A DNA stretch of 64,000 bases from Vogesella indigofera (GCF_003633895.1 NZ_RBID01000011.1:558001-622000); one strand, 5' to 3'; counted from the stretch's first letter, positions 9,164-18,075 are shown. Notes: generated from the letters alone by a model not told the origin. A program made the numbers and translations.

Positions 9164-9811
9164 ATGCAAAAGACCCGCATCAAGACCTACGACCGCATCG
9201 TGCAGCAGAGCCTGACCCTGTTCAACGAGCACGGCGAGCGCAGCATCACCACCAACCACATCGCCGCCCATCTCGGCATCAGTCCCGGCAACCTGTACTA
9301 CCACTTCCGCAACAAGGAAGAGATCGTCTACCAGATCTTCCTGCTCTATCGCGGTTTCATCACCGAGCGGCTGGCTGTGCCGCAGGACCGGGCGATGGAC
9401 GTCACCGACCTGGTCAACTATCTGGATACCGCGTTCGAGGCGATGTGGCGCTTCCGCTTCATGTTCTACGATCTGCCGGGGCTGATGGCGCGCAACCCGC
9501 AGCTGCAGCGCGACTATCACCAGTTCGTCAACACCGAGCTGAAGGCGATTCTGGAGGGCCACTTCCGCGAGTTCATCCGCCTCGGCCTGCTGCAGATGGC
9601 GCTGGAAGACATCGAGGCGGTGTCGATCAATATCTGGCTGGTGGTGAAGTTCTGGTTTGCCTTCGAGCAGACCGCGCGCCCCAACGAGCCGATCAACGAG
9701 GCCTCCGGCCATCGCGGCGTGCGCCAGGTGCTGGCGCTGCTGAAGCCCTATGTCAGCCCGGAGTTCCTGCCCGCCTTCCAGCAACTGCTAGCACGCCACC
9801 TGCGCGACTGA
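9164..9811 (+). CDS. TetR-family transcriptional regulator
   Basis: 215 residues from ATG 9164, 2 bp after the channel stop; an in-frame ATG at 9113 would lie inside the channel gene. The N-terminal helix-turn-helix is typical of TetR (SLTLFNEHGERSITTNHIA / HLGISPGNLYYHFRNKEEI, residues ~12-55). The C-terminal ligand domain (FRFMFYDLPGLMARNPQL, NIWLVVKFWFAFEQT) resembles the TetR group with a DUF-type effector region often found near lipid genes; the ligand is unknown. Transcription probably ends at the inverted-repeat terminator 20 bp downstream. Confidence 0.9.
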   Translation: MQKTRIKTYDRIVQQSLTLFNEHGERSITTNHIAAHLGISPGNLYYHFRNKEEIVYQIFLLYRGFITERLAVPQDRAMDVTDLVNYLDTAFEAMWRFRFMFYDLPGLMARNPQLQRDYHQFVNTELKAILEGHFREFIRLGLLQMALEDIEAVSINIWLVVKFWFAFEQTARPNEPINEASGHRGVRQVLALLKPYVSPEFLPAFQQLLARHLRD

Positions 9812-9830
9812 ACGGCAAGCCGGCTCCGGC

Positions 9831-9880
9831 AAAACAATGCGGCCAACCTTGTGCAAGGTTGGCCGCATTGTTTTTTGATG
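9831..9880. terminator. Terminator built from an inverted pair of the dispersed repeat
   Basis: A 21-bp perfect stem (9831-9851 with 9854-9874) encloses two exact 13-mers in opposite orientation: GCGGCCAACCTTG at 9839-9851 and its complement at 9854-9866. It begins with AAAACAAT and is followed by a T-run to 9876. It lies between the convergent TetR and LacI-type genes, so it can terminate both. Confidence 0.85.
9839..9866. repeat. Inverted pair of DUS-like repeats
   Basis: Two exact copies head to head with only TG between them; both are preceded by T on their own strand (AATGCGG). The arrangement is identical to that at 51615-51642. Confidence 0.85.
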
Positions 9881-9892
9881 TGCCGAAGCGTG

Positions 9893-10873
9893 TTACTGCG
9901 TCAGGCTGCTGCCGCGCACCACCAGTTTGCCTTGCAGCACCACGATGCGCTGGCTGCGTTCCGGCTCGTCCAACCGCTCCAGCAGCATCGCCATCGCGGT
10001 GCGGCCGATTTCATTCACCGGCTGCTCCACCACGGTCAGGCCGTCGCCGAGCAGGTCGGTCCACACCTCGTTGTCGAAGCCGACCAGTGCCACGTCCTGC
10101 GGCCAGTGCAGGCCGGCGGACTTGATCGCGCGCACCGCGCCCAGTAGCAGCACGCCGTTGCTGACCAGTAGCGCCTGCGGTCGCGCCGGCTCGGCCAGCC
10201 ACTGCAGCACCGCCTGCTCCGCCGCCTCCACGCTCGGCGCCACGAAACGCGCCGGCGCGGCCAAGCCGGCCTGCTGCAACGCCTCGCTGAATCCGGCGTG
10301 ACGCTCCATGCCGGTGTTGCTGGTATTGCCGAACAGGCCGCCGATGTCGCGATAGCCCTGCTGCAGCAGGTGGCCGACCAGCTGTGCCGCGGCACGGCGG
10401 TTGTCCAGTACCACCGCATCGGTGGCGGCATCGGCGCTGACGCGGTCGATCATCACCACCGGGAAGCCGAGCGCCTGCGGATCGATGCTGGCCACCATCT
10501 GTCGCGTCGGCGCAAAGATCACGCCGGTGACGCGCTCTTCCTGCATCAGGCGCAGGTACATCGCTTCCTTGTCCGGATTTTCATCGGTGTTGCACAGGAT
10601 CACGCGCATGCCGTTGCGGTAGGCCTCGTCCTCCACCGCGCGGCTGACCGCGGTAAAAAACGGGTTGCGGATATCCGACACGATCAATCCTATAGTGTCG
10701 GTGTGCTGGGAGCGCAGCCGCCGCGCCGCCAGATTGGGGCGGTAGTCCAGCCTGGCCATCGCCGCCTCGACACGCTTGCGCACCTTGTCGCTGACCGGGC
10801 CATTGCACAACACCCTGGAGACGGTTGACGGGGAAACACCCGCCGCTGCTGCCACATCCTTGATCTTTGCCAC
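9893..10873 (-). CDS. LacI-family repressor, probable fructose operon regulator
   Basis: 326 residues. Helix-turn-helix and hinge at the N-terminus (IKDVAAAAGVSPSTVSRVL, YRPNLAARRL) followed by a periplasmic-binding-protein-like effector domain (TIGLIVSDIRNPFF, GVIFAPTRQM, ALVGFDNEVWTDLLGDGLT). It is divergent from fruB-fruK-fruA, the usual place of FruR in betaproteobacteria. Two ATCGATTTCA operator-like boxes occur in the 159-bp shared gap, one just before its own start and one over the fruB promoter. The effector is probably fructose 1-phosphate or a related sugar phosphate, by analogy. Confidence 0.88.
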   Translation of the reverse strand: MAKIKDVAAAAGVSPSTVSRVLCNGPVSDKVRKRVEAAMARLDYRPNLAARRLRSQHTDTIGLIVSDIRNPFFTAVSRAVEDEAYRNGMRVILCNTDENPDKEAMYLRLMQEERVTGVIFAPTRQMVASIDPQALGFPVVMIDRVSADAATDAVVLDNRRAAAQLVGHLLQQGYRDIGGLFGNTSNTGMERHAGFSEALQQAGLAAPARFVAPSVEAAEQAVLQWLAEPARPQALLVSNGVLLLGAVRAIKSAGLHWPQDVALVGFDNEVWTDLLGDGLTVVEQPVNEIGRTAMAMLLERLDEPERSQRIVVLQGKLVVRGSSLTQ

Positions 10874-10884
10874 TCGCCTGCTCC

Positions 10885-10896
10885 GGAATCGATTTC
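10885..10896. promoter_or_regulatory. Candidate LacI-type operator, repressor-gene side
   Basis: GGAATCGATTTC is a near-palindrome with the central CG typical of LacI-family sites. It shares the 10-mer ATCGATTTCA with the box at 10976-10987 and lies 12-23 bp before the repressor start, where binding would give autorepression. Confidence 0.5.
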
Positions 10897-10961
10897 ATCA
10901 GACCGTGGTTGGCCTGCCTGACAATTTTGTCGAAATGTTAACACCAATCGTGCAACAAATA

Positions 10962-10990
10962 TTGACACAAAAAGTGGTATCGATTTCAAT
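10962..10990 (+). promoter_or_regulatory. Candidate sigma70 promoter of the fru operon with overlapping operator
   Basis: A perfect -35 box TTGACA (10962-10967) is followed after 17 bp by TTCAAT (10985-10990), 4 of 6 to the -10 consensus. The second operator-like box GGTATCGATTTC (10976-10987) covers the spacer and -10, so the repressor would block RNA polymerase. Confidence 0.6.
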
Positions 10991-11032
10991 TGTAGTCAGC
11001 GATACAGAAAAACACACCGGAGACAGGATGCC

Positions 11033-13537
11033 ATGACCACCCAGATTATCCGCAACGAGCTGATCCAGCTTGGCGCCACCGTTAGCGAAAAAACCATTGC
11101 AATCAAGGCAGCAGGCGAATTGCTGGCCAAGGCCGGCCGTATCGCCCCCGCCTACATCGACAGCCTGCTGCGCCGCGAAACCGTTGCCAATACTTTTCTG
11201 GGTCATGGCGTCGCCATTCCTCACGGCATGATCGAAGACCGCCACCTGATCAACGAAACCGGCATCGCCATCCTGCAGGTGCCGGAGGGCGTGGAGTGGA
11301 ATCCGGGCCAGCGCGTGCACCTGGTGATCGCCATCGCCGCGCAATCCGACGAGCACATCGCGCTGCTGCGCCGGCTGACCCGCCTGCTGCAGGACGAGGC
11401 GCGCCTTGCCGAGCTGTTCACCACCGCCGACCCGTACGCACTGATCAGCGCGCTGGACGACAGCGCGGTGGCACCGGCCGCGCCGCAAACCGCCGCCAGC
11501 GACCTGAGCCTGAGCCTCAGCTGGCAGATGAACTATCCCAACGGCCTGCACGCGCGGCCGGCGCGGCTGTGGACCGAACAGGCGCGCCGCTTTGCCGCCA
11601 CGCTGCAGATCCGTAACGGCAACGAAGTGGCCGACGCCAAGAACCTGATCGGCCTGCTGCAGATCGGCGCCGAATTCGGCCACCAGCTGCATTTCTCCGC
11701 CGACGGCCCCGACGCCGCTGCGGCACTGGACGCGCTGCTGGCGGTCGCCAACCAGCTCACCGCGCAGGAAGTGGCCGACGCCGAAGCCGCGCGCAAGGCC
11801 GCCGCCAACGCCAAGCGCCAGCACTGGCAGGCGCCGGGCAAGATCCTGGCGCTGCGCGGCATCAGCGCCAGCCCAGGACTGGTGATCGGCCAGGCGCGGG
11901 TGATGAAGTCGCAGACGATCCAGGTGCCGGACATCCCGGCCACGCTGGGCTACGACGGCGACCTGTTGGAAAACGCGCTGCAGGCCACCCGCGAACAGCT
12001 GCAAACGTTGGCCGCGGATACCACCCGCCGCCTCGGCAAGACCGAGGGCAGCATTTTCCTGGCGCAGGCCGAACTGCTGTCCGACACCGACCTGATCACC
12101 CTCACCTGCCAGCTGATGGTGGAAGGCCACGGCGTGGCGTGGGCGTGGCACGAGGCGGTGCAACGCCTCGCCGACCGTCTGGCGGCGCTGGGCAACCCGC
12201 TACTGGCCGCCCGCGCCACCGATTTGCGTGACGTTGGCCGCCGCGTGCTGGCCCGGCTGGCACCGGACCTCCAGTTGCAGGATGGCGCCAAGACCCAGGG
12301 CCACAACGAAATCCTGATCGCCAACGATCTGGCCCCGTCCGACACCGCGACGCTGAATCCGCAGCAGACGCTGGCACTGGTCACCGCTCAGGGCGGCCCG
12401 ACCTCGCACACCGCCATCCTGGCGCGCACGCTGGATCTGCCGGCGGTGGTCGCCGCCGGTGCCGCGGTGCTGGACATCCAGGACGGCGCCACGCTGATCG
12501 TCGATGGCGACAGCGGCACCATCTATCTCAACGCCAGCGACGAGGACCTCGCCAGCGCGCAGCAGTGGCAGCAGGCGCAGCGCGACAAGCAGCAGCAGGC
12601 CGCCAGCGCCGCGCAGCAGCCGGCCGTCACCGCCGACGGCGCGCGCCAGATCGAGGTCGCGGCCAACGTCAACCGTCCGGAGCAGGTTGCCGCCGCGCTG
12701 CAGGCCGGGGCCGAGGGCGTCGGCCTGATGCGTACCGAATTCCTGTTCCTGGAGCGCGACGACGCGCCGGACGAGGAAGAACAGTACCAGACCTATCGCG
12801 GCATGCTCACGGCACTGGACGGCAAGCCGCTGGTGATCCGCACGCTGGACATCGGTGGCGACAAGCAGGTGCCTTACCTCAATCTGCCGCACGAGGAAAA
12901 CCCGTTCCTCGGCGTGCGCGGTGTGCGCCTGCTGTTGCGCCGTCCGGACCTGCTGCTGCCGCAACTGCGTGCGCTGTATCGCGCCGCCAGCCACGGCCCG
13001 CTGTCCATCATGTTCCCGATGGTCAGCACCCTGGCCGAGGTCAAGGCGCTGCGCGCGCAGTGCGAACAGGTGCGCGTGGCACTGAATGCGCCGGTGGTGC
13101 CGCTGGGCATCATGGTGGAAGTGCCGGCCGCCGCCACCATGGCCGACCGCCTCGCCGAGCATGTCGATTTCTTCTCGGTCGGCACCAACGACCTGACGCA
13201 GTACGTGCTGGCCATCGACCGCCAGCATCCGGAGCTGGCGGCGGAAGCCGACAGCCTGCACCCTGCGGTGTTGCGCCTGATCGCGCAGACCGTGGCCGGC
13301 GCCGATGCCCACGGCCGCTGGGTCGGCGTCTGCGGCGGCATGGCCGGCGATCCGTTGGGCGCGGCGATCCTCACCGGCCTCGGCGTGGCCGAGCTGTCGA
13401 TGAGCCCGCGCGACATTCCCGGCGCCAAGGCCAGCATCCGTGCGGCCAACCTTGCCGAGCTGCAGCAGCTGGCGCAGCGTGCCCTCAATTGCGACAGCGC
13501 CGCCGAAGTGCGCGCGCTGACCGGAGCCACAGCATGA
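11033..13537 (+). CDS. fruB: Fructose PTS multiphosphoryl transfer protein (EIIA-HPr-enzyme I)
   Basis: 834 residues combining the whole soluble phosphorelay for fructose. The EIIA-Fru domain (1-~145) has its phospho-His at 64 (GVAIPHG). The HPr/FPr domain (~160-245) has His173 (NGLHARPA). Enzyme I (~268-830) has His459 (GGPTSHTAILAR), the PEP-binding part GVGLMRTEFLFL and the C-terminal FSVGTNDLTQY. It therefore takes phosphate from PEP and hands it to FruA without separate PtsI/PtsH. Two copies of the dispersed repeat are inside the gene. Its stop overlaps the fruK start (ATGA). Confidence 0.95.
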   Translation: MTTQIIRNELIQLGATVSEKTIAIKAAGELLAKAGRIAPAYIDSLLRRETVANTFLGHGVAIPHGMIEDRHLINETGIAILQVPEGVEWNPGQRVHLVIAIAAQSDEHIALLRRLTRLLQDEARLAELFTTADPYALISALDDSAVAPAAPQTAASDLSLSLSWQMNYPNGLHARPARLWTEQARRFAATLQIRNGNEVADAKNLIGLLQIGAEFGHQLHFSADGPDAAAALDALLAVANQLTAQEVADAEAARKAAANAKRQHWQAPGKILALRGISASPGLVIGQARVMKSQTIQVPDIPATLGYDGDLLENALQATREQLQTLAADTTRRLGKTEGSIFLAQAELLSDTDLITLTCQLMVEGHGVAWAWHEAVQRLADRLAALGNPLLAARATDLRDVGRRVLARLAPDLQLQDGAKTQGHNEILIANDLAPSDTATLNPQQTLALVTAQGGPTSHTAILARTLDLPAVVAAGAAVLDIQDGATLIVDGDSGTIYLNASDEDLASAQQWQQAQRDKQQQAASAAQQPAVTADGARQIEVAANVNRPEQVAAALQAGAEGVGLMRTEFLFLERDDAPDEEEQYQTYRGMLTALDGKPLVIRTLDIGGDKQVPYLNLPHEENPFLGVRGVRLLLRRPDLLLPQLRALYRAASHGPLSIMFPMVSTLAEVKALRAQCEQVRVALNAPVVPLGIMVEVPAAATMADRLAEHVDFFSVGTNDLTQYVLAIDRQHPELAAEADSLHPAVLRLIAQTVAGADAHGRWVGVCGGMAGDPLGAAILTGLGVAELSMSPRDIPGAKASIRAANLAELQQLAQRALNCDSAAEVRALTGATA
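12004..12015 (-). repeat. DUS-like repeat (G variant) in fruB
   Basis: GCGGCCAACGTT on the minus strand; the coding strand reads ACG TTG GCC GCG, residues T-L-A-A. It is the only 12-bp match not preceded by T. Confidence 0.5.
13442..13454 (+). repeat. DUS-like repeat in fruB
   Basis: Exact GCGGCCAACCTTG preceded by T, read GCG GCC AAC CTT, residues A-A-N-L close to the enzyme I C-terminus. Confidence 0.7.
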
Positions 13538-14493
13538 GCGCAACGGTCATCACCGTGACACTGAACCCGGCCATCGACCAGACCGTGACGCTGGACGCGC
13601 TGCATCCCGGCGCGGTCAATCTCGCCACCGCGGTGCACGTCAACGCCGGCGGCAAGGGCGTCAATGTCGCCAGCTGTCTCGCCGACTGGGGCGTGCCGGT
13701 GATCGCCAGCGGCCTGCTCGGCCGCGACAACGCCGCGCCGTTCGAGAACCTGTTTGCCGACAAGGGCATCCGCGACGCCTTCATCCGCGTCGCCGGCAGC
13801 ACCCGCACCAATATCAAGCTGGTCGACCGCAGCACGCTGGACACCACCGACATCAACCTGCCGGGCATGAGCGCCAATGAGGAAGCGCTCGACCGCCTGC
13901 AGCTGTTGCTGGACGAGCAGGCCGACGCCGACCGTTACGTGGTGCTGGCCGGCAGCCTGCCCGCCGGCATCGGCGATGACAGCTGGGCGCAATTCTGCCG
14001 CCAGCTACGCAGCCTCGGCGCCCGCGTGCTGCTCGACAGCAGCGGCACCGCCTTGCAGCAGGCGCTGGCGCTGCCGGCCGCCGAGCTGCCGTGGCTGATC
14101 AAGCCCAATCAGCATGAACTGGAACAGTATCTTGGCCGCACGCTGGCCAGCCGCGACGAGCTGGTCGCCGCCGCCCGCGAGCTGCAACAGCGCGGCATCG
14201 CCGTGGTGGTGGTGTCGCTGGGCAGCGACGGCGCCCTGCTCTGCTGTAACGACGGCTGCTGGTTTGCCGAGCCGCTGACGCTCAGCGACATCCACAGCAG
14301 CGTTGGCGCCGGCGACGCGCTGGTCGCCGGGCTGGTGGCGGCGCTGAGCGCGCAGCTGGCGTGGCCAGAGGTGCTGCGCCTGGGCATGGCCTTTGCCGCC
14401 GCCAAGCTGGGGCAGTTCGGCCCCAACCTGCCGTCACGTCAGGCAGTCTGCCAGCTGGCGGAGCGTATCCAGATCGAGCGCATTACCGAGTAA
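13534..14493 (+). CDS. fruK: 1-phosphofructokinase
   Basis: 319 residues from ATG 13534, overlapping the fruB stop by 4 bp. PfkB-family kinase that converts the fructose 1-phosphate made by FruA/FruB to fructose 1,6-bisphosphate. Motifs: TLNPAIDQTV start typical of FruK/LacC, NAGGKGVNVASCLADWG (PfkB signature 1) and the C-terminal SSVGAGDALVAGLVAAL (anion hole and catalytic Asp). It sits between the phosphorelay gene and the permease in the canonical fruBKA order. Confidence 0.96.
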   Translation: MSATVITVTLNPAIDQTVTLDALHPGAVNLATAVHVNAGGKGVNVASCLADWGVPVIASGLLGRDNAAPFENLFADKGIRDAFIRVAGSTRTNIKLVDRSTLDTTDINLPGMSANEEALDRLQLLLDEQADADRYVVLAGSLPAGIGDDSWAQFCRQLRSLGARVLLDSSGTALQQALALPAAELPWLIKPNQHELEQYLGRTLASRDELVAAARELQQRGIAVVVVSLGSDGALLCCNDGCWFAEPLTLSDIHSSVGAGDALVAGLVAALSAQLAWPEVLRLGMAFAAAKLGQFGPNLPSRQAVCQLAERIQIERITE

Positions 14494-14546
14494 GCACCGC
14501 GTACGACACATAAGCCGATCCGGCACACACAAAGAGGAGATTCACC

Positions 14547-16247
14547 ATGTCCACCATTCTGGCCATTATCGCCTGCCCGCAGCGGGTAGCGCAGGGCCAA
14601 CTCGCCGCCGAAGCGCTACGCAAGGTCGCCACCCAAATCGGCCACCAGATCAGCATCGAAATCCGCAATGCGCAAGGGGTGCAGGGTCTGCTGGACGCCG
14701 GCCGCATCGCCAGCGCCGACGCGGTGGTCGTGATCGCCGAAGGCGACGCCGACCTGGCCCGCCTGGGCGGCAAGCCGGCCCATCACGCCACGCTGGAGGC
14801 GGTGCTGGCCGACGCCGGCGCGGTGATAGGCAAAGCGCTGGGCGCGCACGAGCCGGTCACCACACTGCGCATCGTCGCCATCACCTCGTGCCCGACCGGT
14901 ATCGCGCACACCTTCATGGCCGCCGAAGGCCTGACCCAGGGCGCGCAACAACTCGGCCACCAGATCAAGGTCGAGACCCAGGGCTCGGTCGGCTCGCAGA
15001 ACGCGCTCACCGCCAGCGACATCGCCGATGCCGACCTGGTGATCATCGCCGCCGACACCCAGGTCGACCTGTTGCGTTTCGACGGCAAGCGCGTGTTCAG
15101 CAGCGGCACCAAGGCCGCCATCAATGACGGCCAGGCGCTGATCAAGCGCGCCCAGGTCGAGGCCCGCGCGCATGCCGCCAACGGCAAGGCTGCCGCCAGC
15201 GCTGCGGCCAACGTTGCTACCACTTCGGAACGCAGCAGCGCCTACAAGCACCTGATGACCGGCGTGTCGTTCATGCTGCCCTTCGTGGTGACCGGCGGCC
15301 TGCTGATCGCGCTCGGCTTCGCGCTGGGCGGCATCTACGTCTACGAAGACGCGTTCAAGGGCACCCTCGGCTGGACGCTGTTCACCATCGGCGCCAAGGC
15401 CTCCTTCGCGCTGATGGTGCCGATCCTGGCCGGCTACATCGCCTACTCCATCGCCGACCGTCCCGGCATCGCACCGGGCATGGCCGGCGGCATGATCGCC
15501 AGCTCGATCGGCTCCGGCTTCCTCGGCGGCATCGTCGCCGGCTTCATCGCCGGTTACGCGGTGAAATACCTGAACGAGAAGATCCAGCTCGGCCGCAACT
15601 TCGACGGTCTGAAGCCGGTGCTGATCCTGCCGCTGCTGGGCACCACCATCGTCGGCCTGCTGATGTACTACGTGCTGGGCCAGCCGGTAGCGGTGGCGCT
15701 CAATATCGTTACCGAATGGCTGAAGGGCTTGCAGGGTTCCAGCGCGCTGGCGCTGGGCATGATCCTCGGCGGCATGATGGCGTTCGACATGGGCGGCCCG
15801 ATCAACAAGGCGGCCTACACCTTCTCCACCGGCCTGCTCGCCAGCCAGGTGTACGCACCGATGGCGGCGGTGATGGCCGCCGGCATGACGCCGCCACTGG
15901 GCATTGCGCTGGCCGCACTGCTGTTCAAGAACCGTTTCTCCGCCGACGAGCGTGAAGGCGCCAAGGCGGCCGGCGTGCTGGGCATCTCCTTCATCACCGA
16001 AGGCGCGATCCCGTTTGCCGCCAAGGACCCGTTGCGCGTGATCCCGGCGCTGGTGGCCGGTTCGGCACTGGCCGGCGCCATCTCGATGGCTGCCGGTTGC
16101 GAATTGCGCGTGCCGCACGGCGGCGTGTTCGTGCTGCCGATCCCCAATGCGGTGACCAACCTCGGCATGTATCTGGTGGCACTGGCGGCCGGTACCGCGC
16201 TGACCGCCGTGCTGCTGGGCGTACTGAAGAAGGCGCGCGCCGATTGA
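14547..16247 (+). CDS. fruA: Fructose-specific PTS permease, EIIB'-EIIB-EIIC
   Basis: 566 residues. An EIIB' domain (~1-95, Cys10 in IIACPQ) precedes the phosphorylated EIIB domain (~108-205, Cys115 in [10 protein letters not shown]). A flexible Ala-rich linker (~210-232) leads to the membrane EIIC domain with about eight hydrophobic segments (~238-560), including [11 protein letters not shown] and [13 protein letters not shown]. It imports fructose and phosphorylates it at C1. An AAGAGGAG ribosome site lies before the start. A copy of the dispersed repeat encodes part of the interdomain linker, where constraints are weak. Confidence 0.95.
   Translation: MSTILAIIACPQRVAQGQLAAEALRKVATQIGHQISIEIRNAQGVQGLLDAGRIASADAVVVIAEGDADLARLGGKPAHHATLEAVLADAGAVIGKALGAHEPVTTLRIVAITSCPTGIAHTFMAAEGLTQGAQQLGHQIKVETQGSVGSQNALTASDIADADLVIIAADTQVDLLRFDGKRVFSSGTKAAINDGQALIKRAQVEARAHAANGKAAASAAANVATTSERSSAYKHLMTGVSFMLPFVVTGGLLIALGFALGGIYVYEDAFKGTLGWTLFTIGAKASFALMVPILAGYIAYSIADRPGIAPGMAGGMIASSIGSGFLGGIVAGFIAGYAVKYLNEKIQLGRNFDGLKPVLILPLLGTTIVGLLMYYVLGQPVAVALNIVTEWLKGLQGSSALALGMILGGMMAFDMGGPINKAAYTFSTGLLASQVYAPMAAVMAAGMTPPLGIALAALLFKNRFSADEREGAKAAGVLGISFITEGAIPFAAKDPLRVIPALVAGSALAGAISMAAGCELRVPHGGVFVLPIPNAVTNLGMYLVALAAGTALTAVLLGVLKKARAD
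15204..15216 (+). repeat. DUS-like repeat (G variant) in the fruA linker
   Basis: GCGGCCAACGTTG preceded by T, read GCG GCC AAC GTT, residues A-A-N-V in the EIIB-EIIC linker. Confidence 0.6.
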
Positions 16248-16290
16248 GCACCTAGCTAACGATTACTCTCCCTTGCTTGCGTTTTGCAGC

Positions 16291-16328
16291 CGGGCTGACC
16301 GCCAAACGCGGTCAGCCCGTTATTTTAT
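16291..16328 (+). terminator. Terminator of the fru operon
   Basis: CGGGCTGACCGC pairs with GCGGTCAGCCCG around CAAAC, followed by TTATTTTATT. It lies 43 bp after the fruA stop. Confidence 0.8.
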
Positions 16329-16539
16329 TGGCTATGCTCCAGACAGAGACGACGGCAACGGCACGGCCGATGCGACAGAAAACTATGACCCGCCTGTTTA
16401 AGAACGCATAATTGGCACCATATGGCATGGATTACCATCCCAGATCCGGCTGCAGGCCGCCATGTCCCCGCCTGCAGCGGCCACCCACCACTGGTGCGCA
16501 CTATCCCGCGTGCCGCAGCCACGCCACAGGAGATCCTGC

Positions 16540-17262
16540 GTGAGTAACGACAGCCAAAAAAATGATGCCGTAACCCAGTACAAAGCGCCGGCATCGACCC
16601 GCATCCGCGAACGCATCCGCCAGTCGCGGCAGCGTTTTCACGCCAATGACAATATCGCCGCCTTCATCGAACCGGGCGAGATGGAAGAACTGCTGGACGA
16701 AGTGCAGGAAAAGATGAAAGCGGTGCTGGAAAGCCTGGTCATCGACACCGACAGCGATCACAACACCCAGGACACCGCGCGCCGCGTCGCCAAGATGTAC
16801 CTCAACGAAGTGTTCAAGGGCCGCTACATCACCGAACCGCCGGTCACCGAGTTTCCCAATGCCGAGCACCTCAACGAGCTGATGATCGTCGGCCCGATCA
16901 CCGTGCGCAGCGCCTGCTCGCACCACTTCTGCCCGATTCTCGGCAAGCTGTGGATCGGCGTGATGCCGAACGAACACTCCAACCTGATCGGCCTGTCCAA
17001 GTATGCGCGGCTGGCGGAATGGATCATGAGCCGCCCGCAGATCCAGGAGGAAGCCGTTATCCAGCTGGCCGATCTGCTACAAAACAAAATGAATCCGGAT
17101 GGTCTCGCCATCGTGATGGAAGCCGACCACTTCTGCATGAACTGGCGCGGCGTGAAGGACATGGAATCGAAGATGATCAACAGCGTGATGCGCGGCTCGT
17201 TCCTGAAGAACCCGGACCTGCGCCGCGAATTCCTGGCGCTGCTGCCCAACAAGAAAGCCTGA
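16540..17262 (+). CDS. folE: GTP cyclohydrolase I
   Basis: 240 residues from GTG 16540, chosen because AGGAG lies 8 bp before it; the in-frame ATG at 16462 has no ribosome site. FolE converts GTP to 7,8-dihydroneopterin triphosphate, the first step to folate. Conserved text: DTARRVAKMY, ITVRSACSHHFCPI with the zinc-binding Cys and His residues, GLSKYARL, and the C-terminal EADHFCMNWRGVKD. The ~50-residue N-terminal extension is charged and variable. It is followed after 10 bp by a BLUF-domain gene on the same strand. Confidence 0.93.
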   Translation: MSNDSQKNDAVTQYKAPASTRIRERIRQSRQRFHANDNIAAFIEPGEMEELLDEVQEKMKAVLESLVIDTDSDHNTQDTARRVAKMYLNEVFKGRYITEPPVTEFPNAEHLNELMIVGPITVRSACSHHFCPILGKLWIGVMPNEHSNLIGLSKYARLAEWIMSRPQIQEEAVIQLADLLQNKMNPDGLAIVMEADHFCMNWRGVKDMESKMINSVMRGSFLKNPDLRREFLALLPNKKA

Positions 17263-17272
17263 GGAAACTGTC

Positions 17273-17701
17273 ATGCTCGTTCGTCTGCTCTACGCCAGCC
17301 GCGCCGCCCAGCCCTACAGCGCGGAAGTGCTCGACAACATCCTGGCCCAGTCCCACAAGCACAATCCGGAGCGCGGCCTGACCGGCATCCTGTGCTACAG
17401 CGGCGACATCTTCATCCAGGTGCTGGAAGGCGGCCGCGCCGAGGTGTCCTCGCTGTACAACAGCATCGTGCGCGATCCGCGCCATCAGAATGTCGAGCTG
17501 CTGCACTTCGAGGAAATCCGCGAGCGCCGCTTCGCCAACTGGACCATGGGCCAGGTCAATCTGGCCAAGGTCAACCCGTCGCTGCTGCTGCGCTTTTCCG
17601 AGAAGCCGCTGCTGGATCCGTTCAGTGTGCGCGGCTCGGCGTCGATGGCGCTGCTGGAGGAGCTGATTGCCACCGCCGCCATTGTCGGACGCTGCCACTG
17701 A
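17273..17701 (+). CDS. Short BLUF-domain blue-light photoreceptor
   Basis: 142 residues, a BLUF domain with a short C-terminal cap and no output domain. BLUF proteins bind FAD and change hydrogen bonding around it in blue light. The key residues are in place: Tyr7 (LLYASRA), Asn31, Gln49 (IFIQVLEGG), Trp90 and Met92 (FANWTMG), matching Tyr21, Asn45, Gln63, Trp104 and Met106 of AppA. Being short, it must signal through a partner protein. It begins 10 bp after folE and ends just before a terminator, so the two are very likely co-transcribed. Confidence 0.9.
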   Translation: MLVRLLYASRAAQPYSAEVLDNILAQSHKHNPERGLTGILCYSGDIFIQVLEGGRAEVSSLYNSIVRDPRHQNVELLHFEEIRERRFANWTMGQVNLAKVNPSLLLRFSEKPLLDPFSVRGSASMALLEELIATAAIVGRCH

Positions 17702-17707
17702 GCGAAC

Positions 17708-17736
17708 AGGCCTGCCCATAGCGGCAGGCCTTTTTT
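17708..17736 (+). terminator. Terminator of folE-BLUF
   Basis: AGGCCTGCC pairs with GGCAGGCCT around CATAGC and is followed by six T residues; it begins 7 bp after the BLUF stop. Confidence 0.85.
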
Positions 17737-17769
17737 ATGCGCACTGGCAACAGTGCAGTGCAGCACCAA

Positions 17770-17798
17770 TTGCCAAAATTCTGTCAAACGTGTAATAC
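17770..17798 (+). promoter_or_regulatory. Possible promoter of the 56-residue gene
   Basis: TTGCCA (17770-17775) and TAATAC (17793-17798) are 17 bp apart; the second is preceded by TG. It is isolated from upstream transcription by the terminator before it. Confidence 0.35.
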
Positions 17799-17860
17799 AG
17801 TAGCAATGTGCAGCCGTTTTAATCGGTGGCACCGTCCAGTAGACAATTCGGAGAAATGCC

Positions 17861-18031
17861 ATGGCACGCTTTCATCCCAGATCCGATTTCGTACAGGTCC
17901 GCGCCGAAATGCGCAGCAATGAACTGACTGGCAAGCCGATGCCGCGCACCAGCCCCAGCGACATCCGCAATGCCAACGCCCGGCGCGAGATCGAACGCCG
18001 CCGCCTGGAGCGCGAGTCGCGCGAACAATAG
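17861..18031 (+). CDS. Small hypothetical protein, 56 residues
   Basis: ATG 17861 is preceded by GGAG at 8-bp spacing and the frame runs to TAG at 18029. The product begins MARFHPRSDFVQVRAE, has a Pro/Ser/Thr middle and ends in a very charged stretch (RREIERRRLERESREQ), likely a short helix. There is no signal peptide or membrane segment. A candidate promoter upstream and a strong terminator 9 bp downstream mark it as an independent transcription unit. I do not recognise the family and assign no function. Confidence 0.7.
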   Translation: MARFHPRSDFVQVRAEMRSNELTGKPMPRTSPSDIRNANARREIERRRLERESREQ

Positions 18032-18039
18032 CCGGCAAA

Positions 18040-18075
18040 AAGGCGCCTGAATTGATCAGGCGCCTTGTTTTTTTT
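18040..18075 (+). terminator. Terminator of the 56-residue gene
   Basis: AAGGCGCCTGA pairs with TCAGGCGCCTT around a 5-base loop and is followed by GTTTTTTTT. Confidence 0.88.

Noticed and set aside
16412-16427. A sigma54 promoter before folE (TGGCAC...)
   Set aside because: The GC of the -12 element is one base out of phase, and this spacing is critical.
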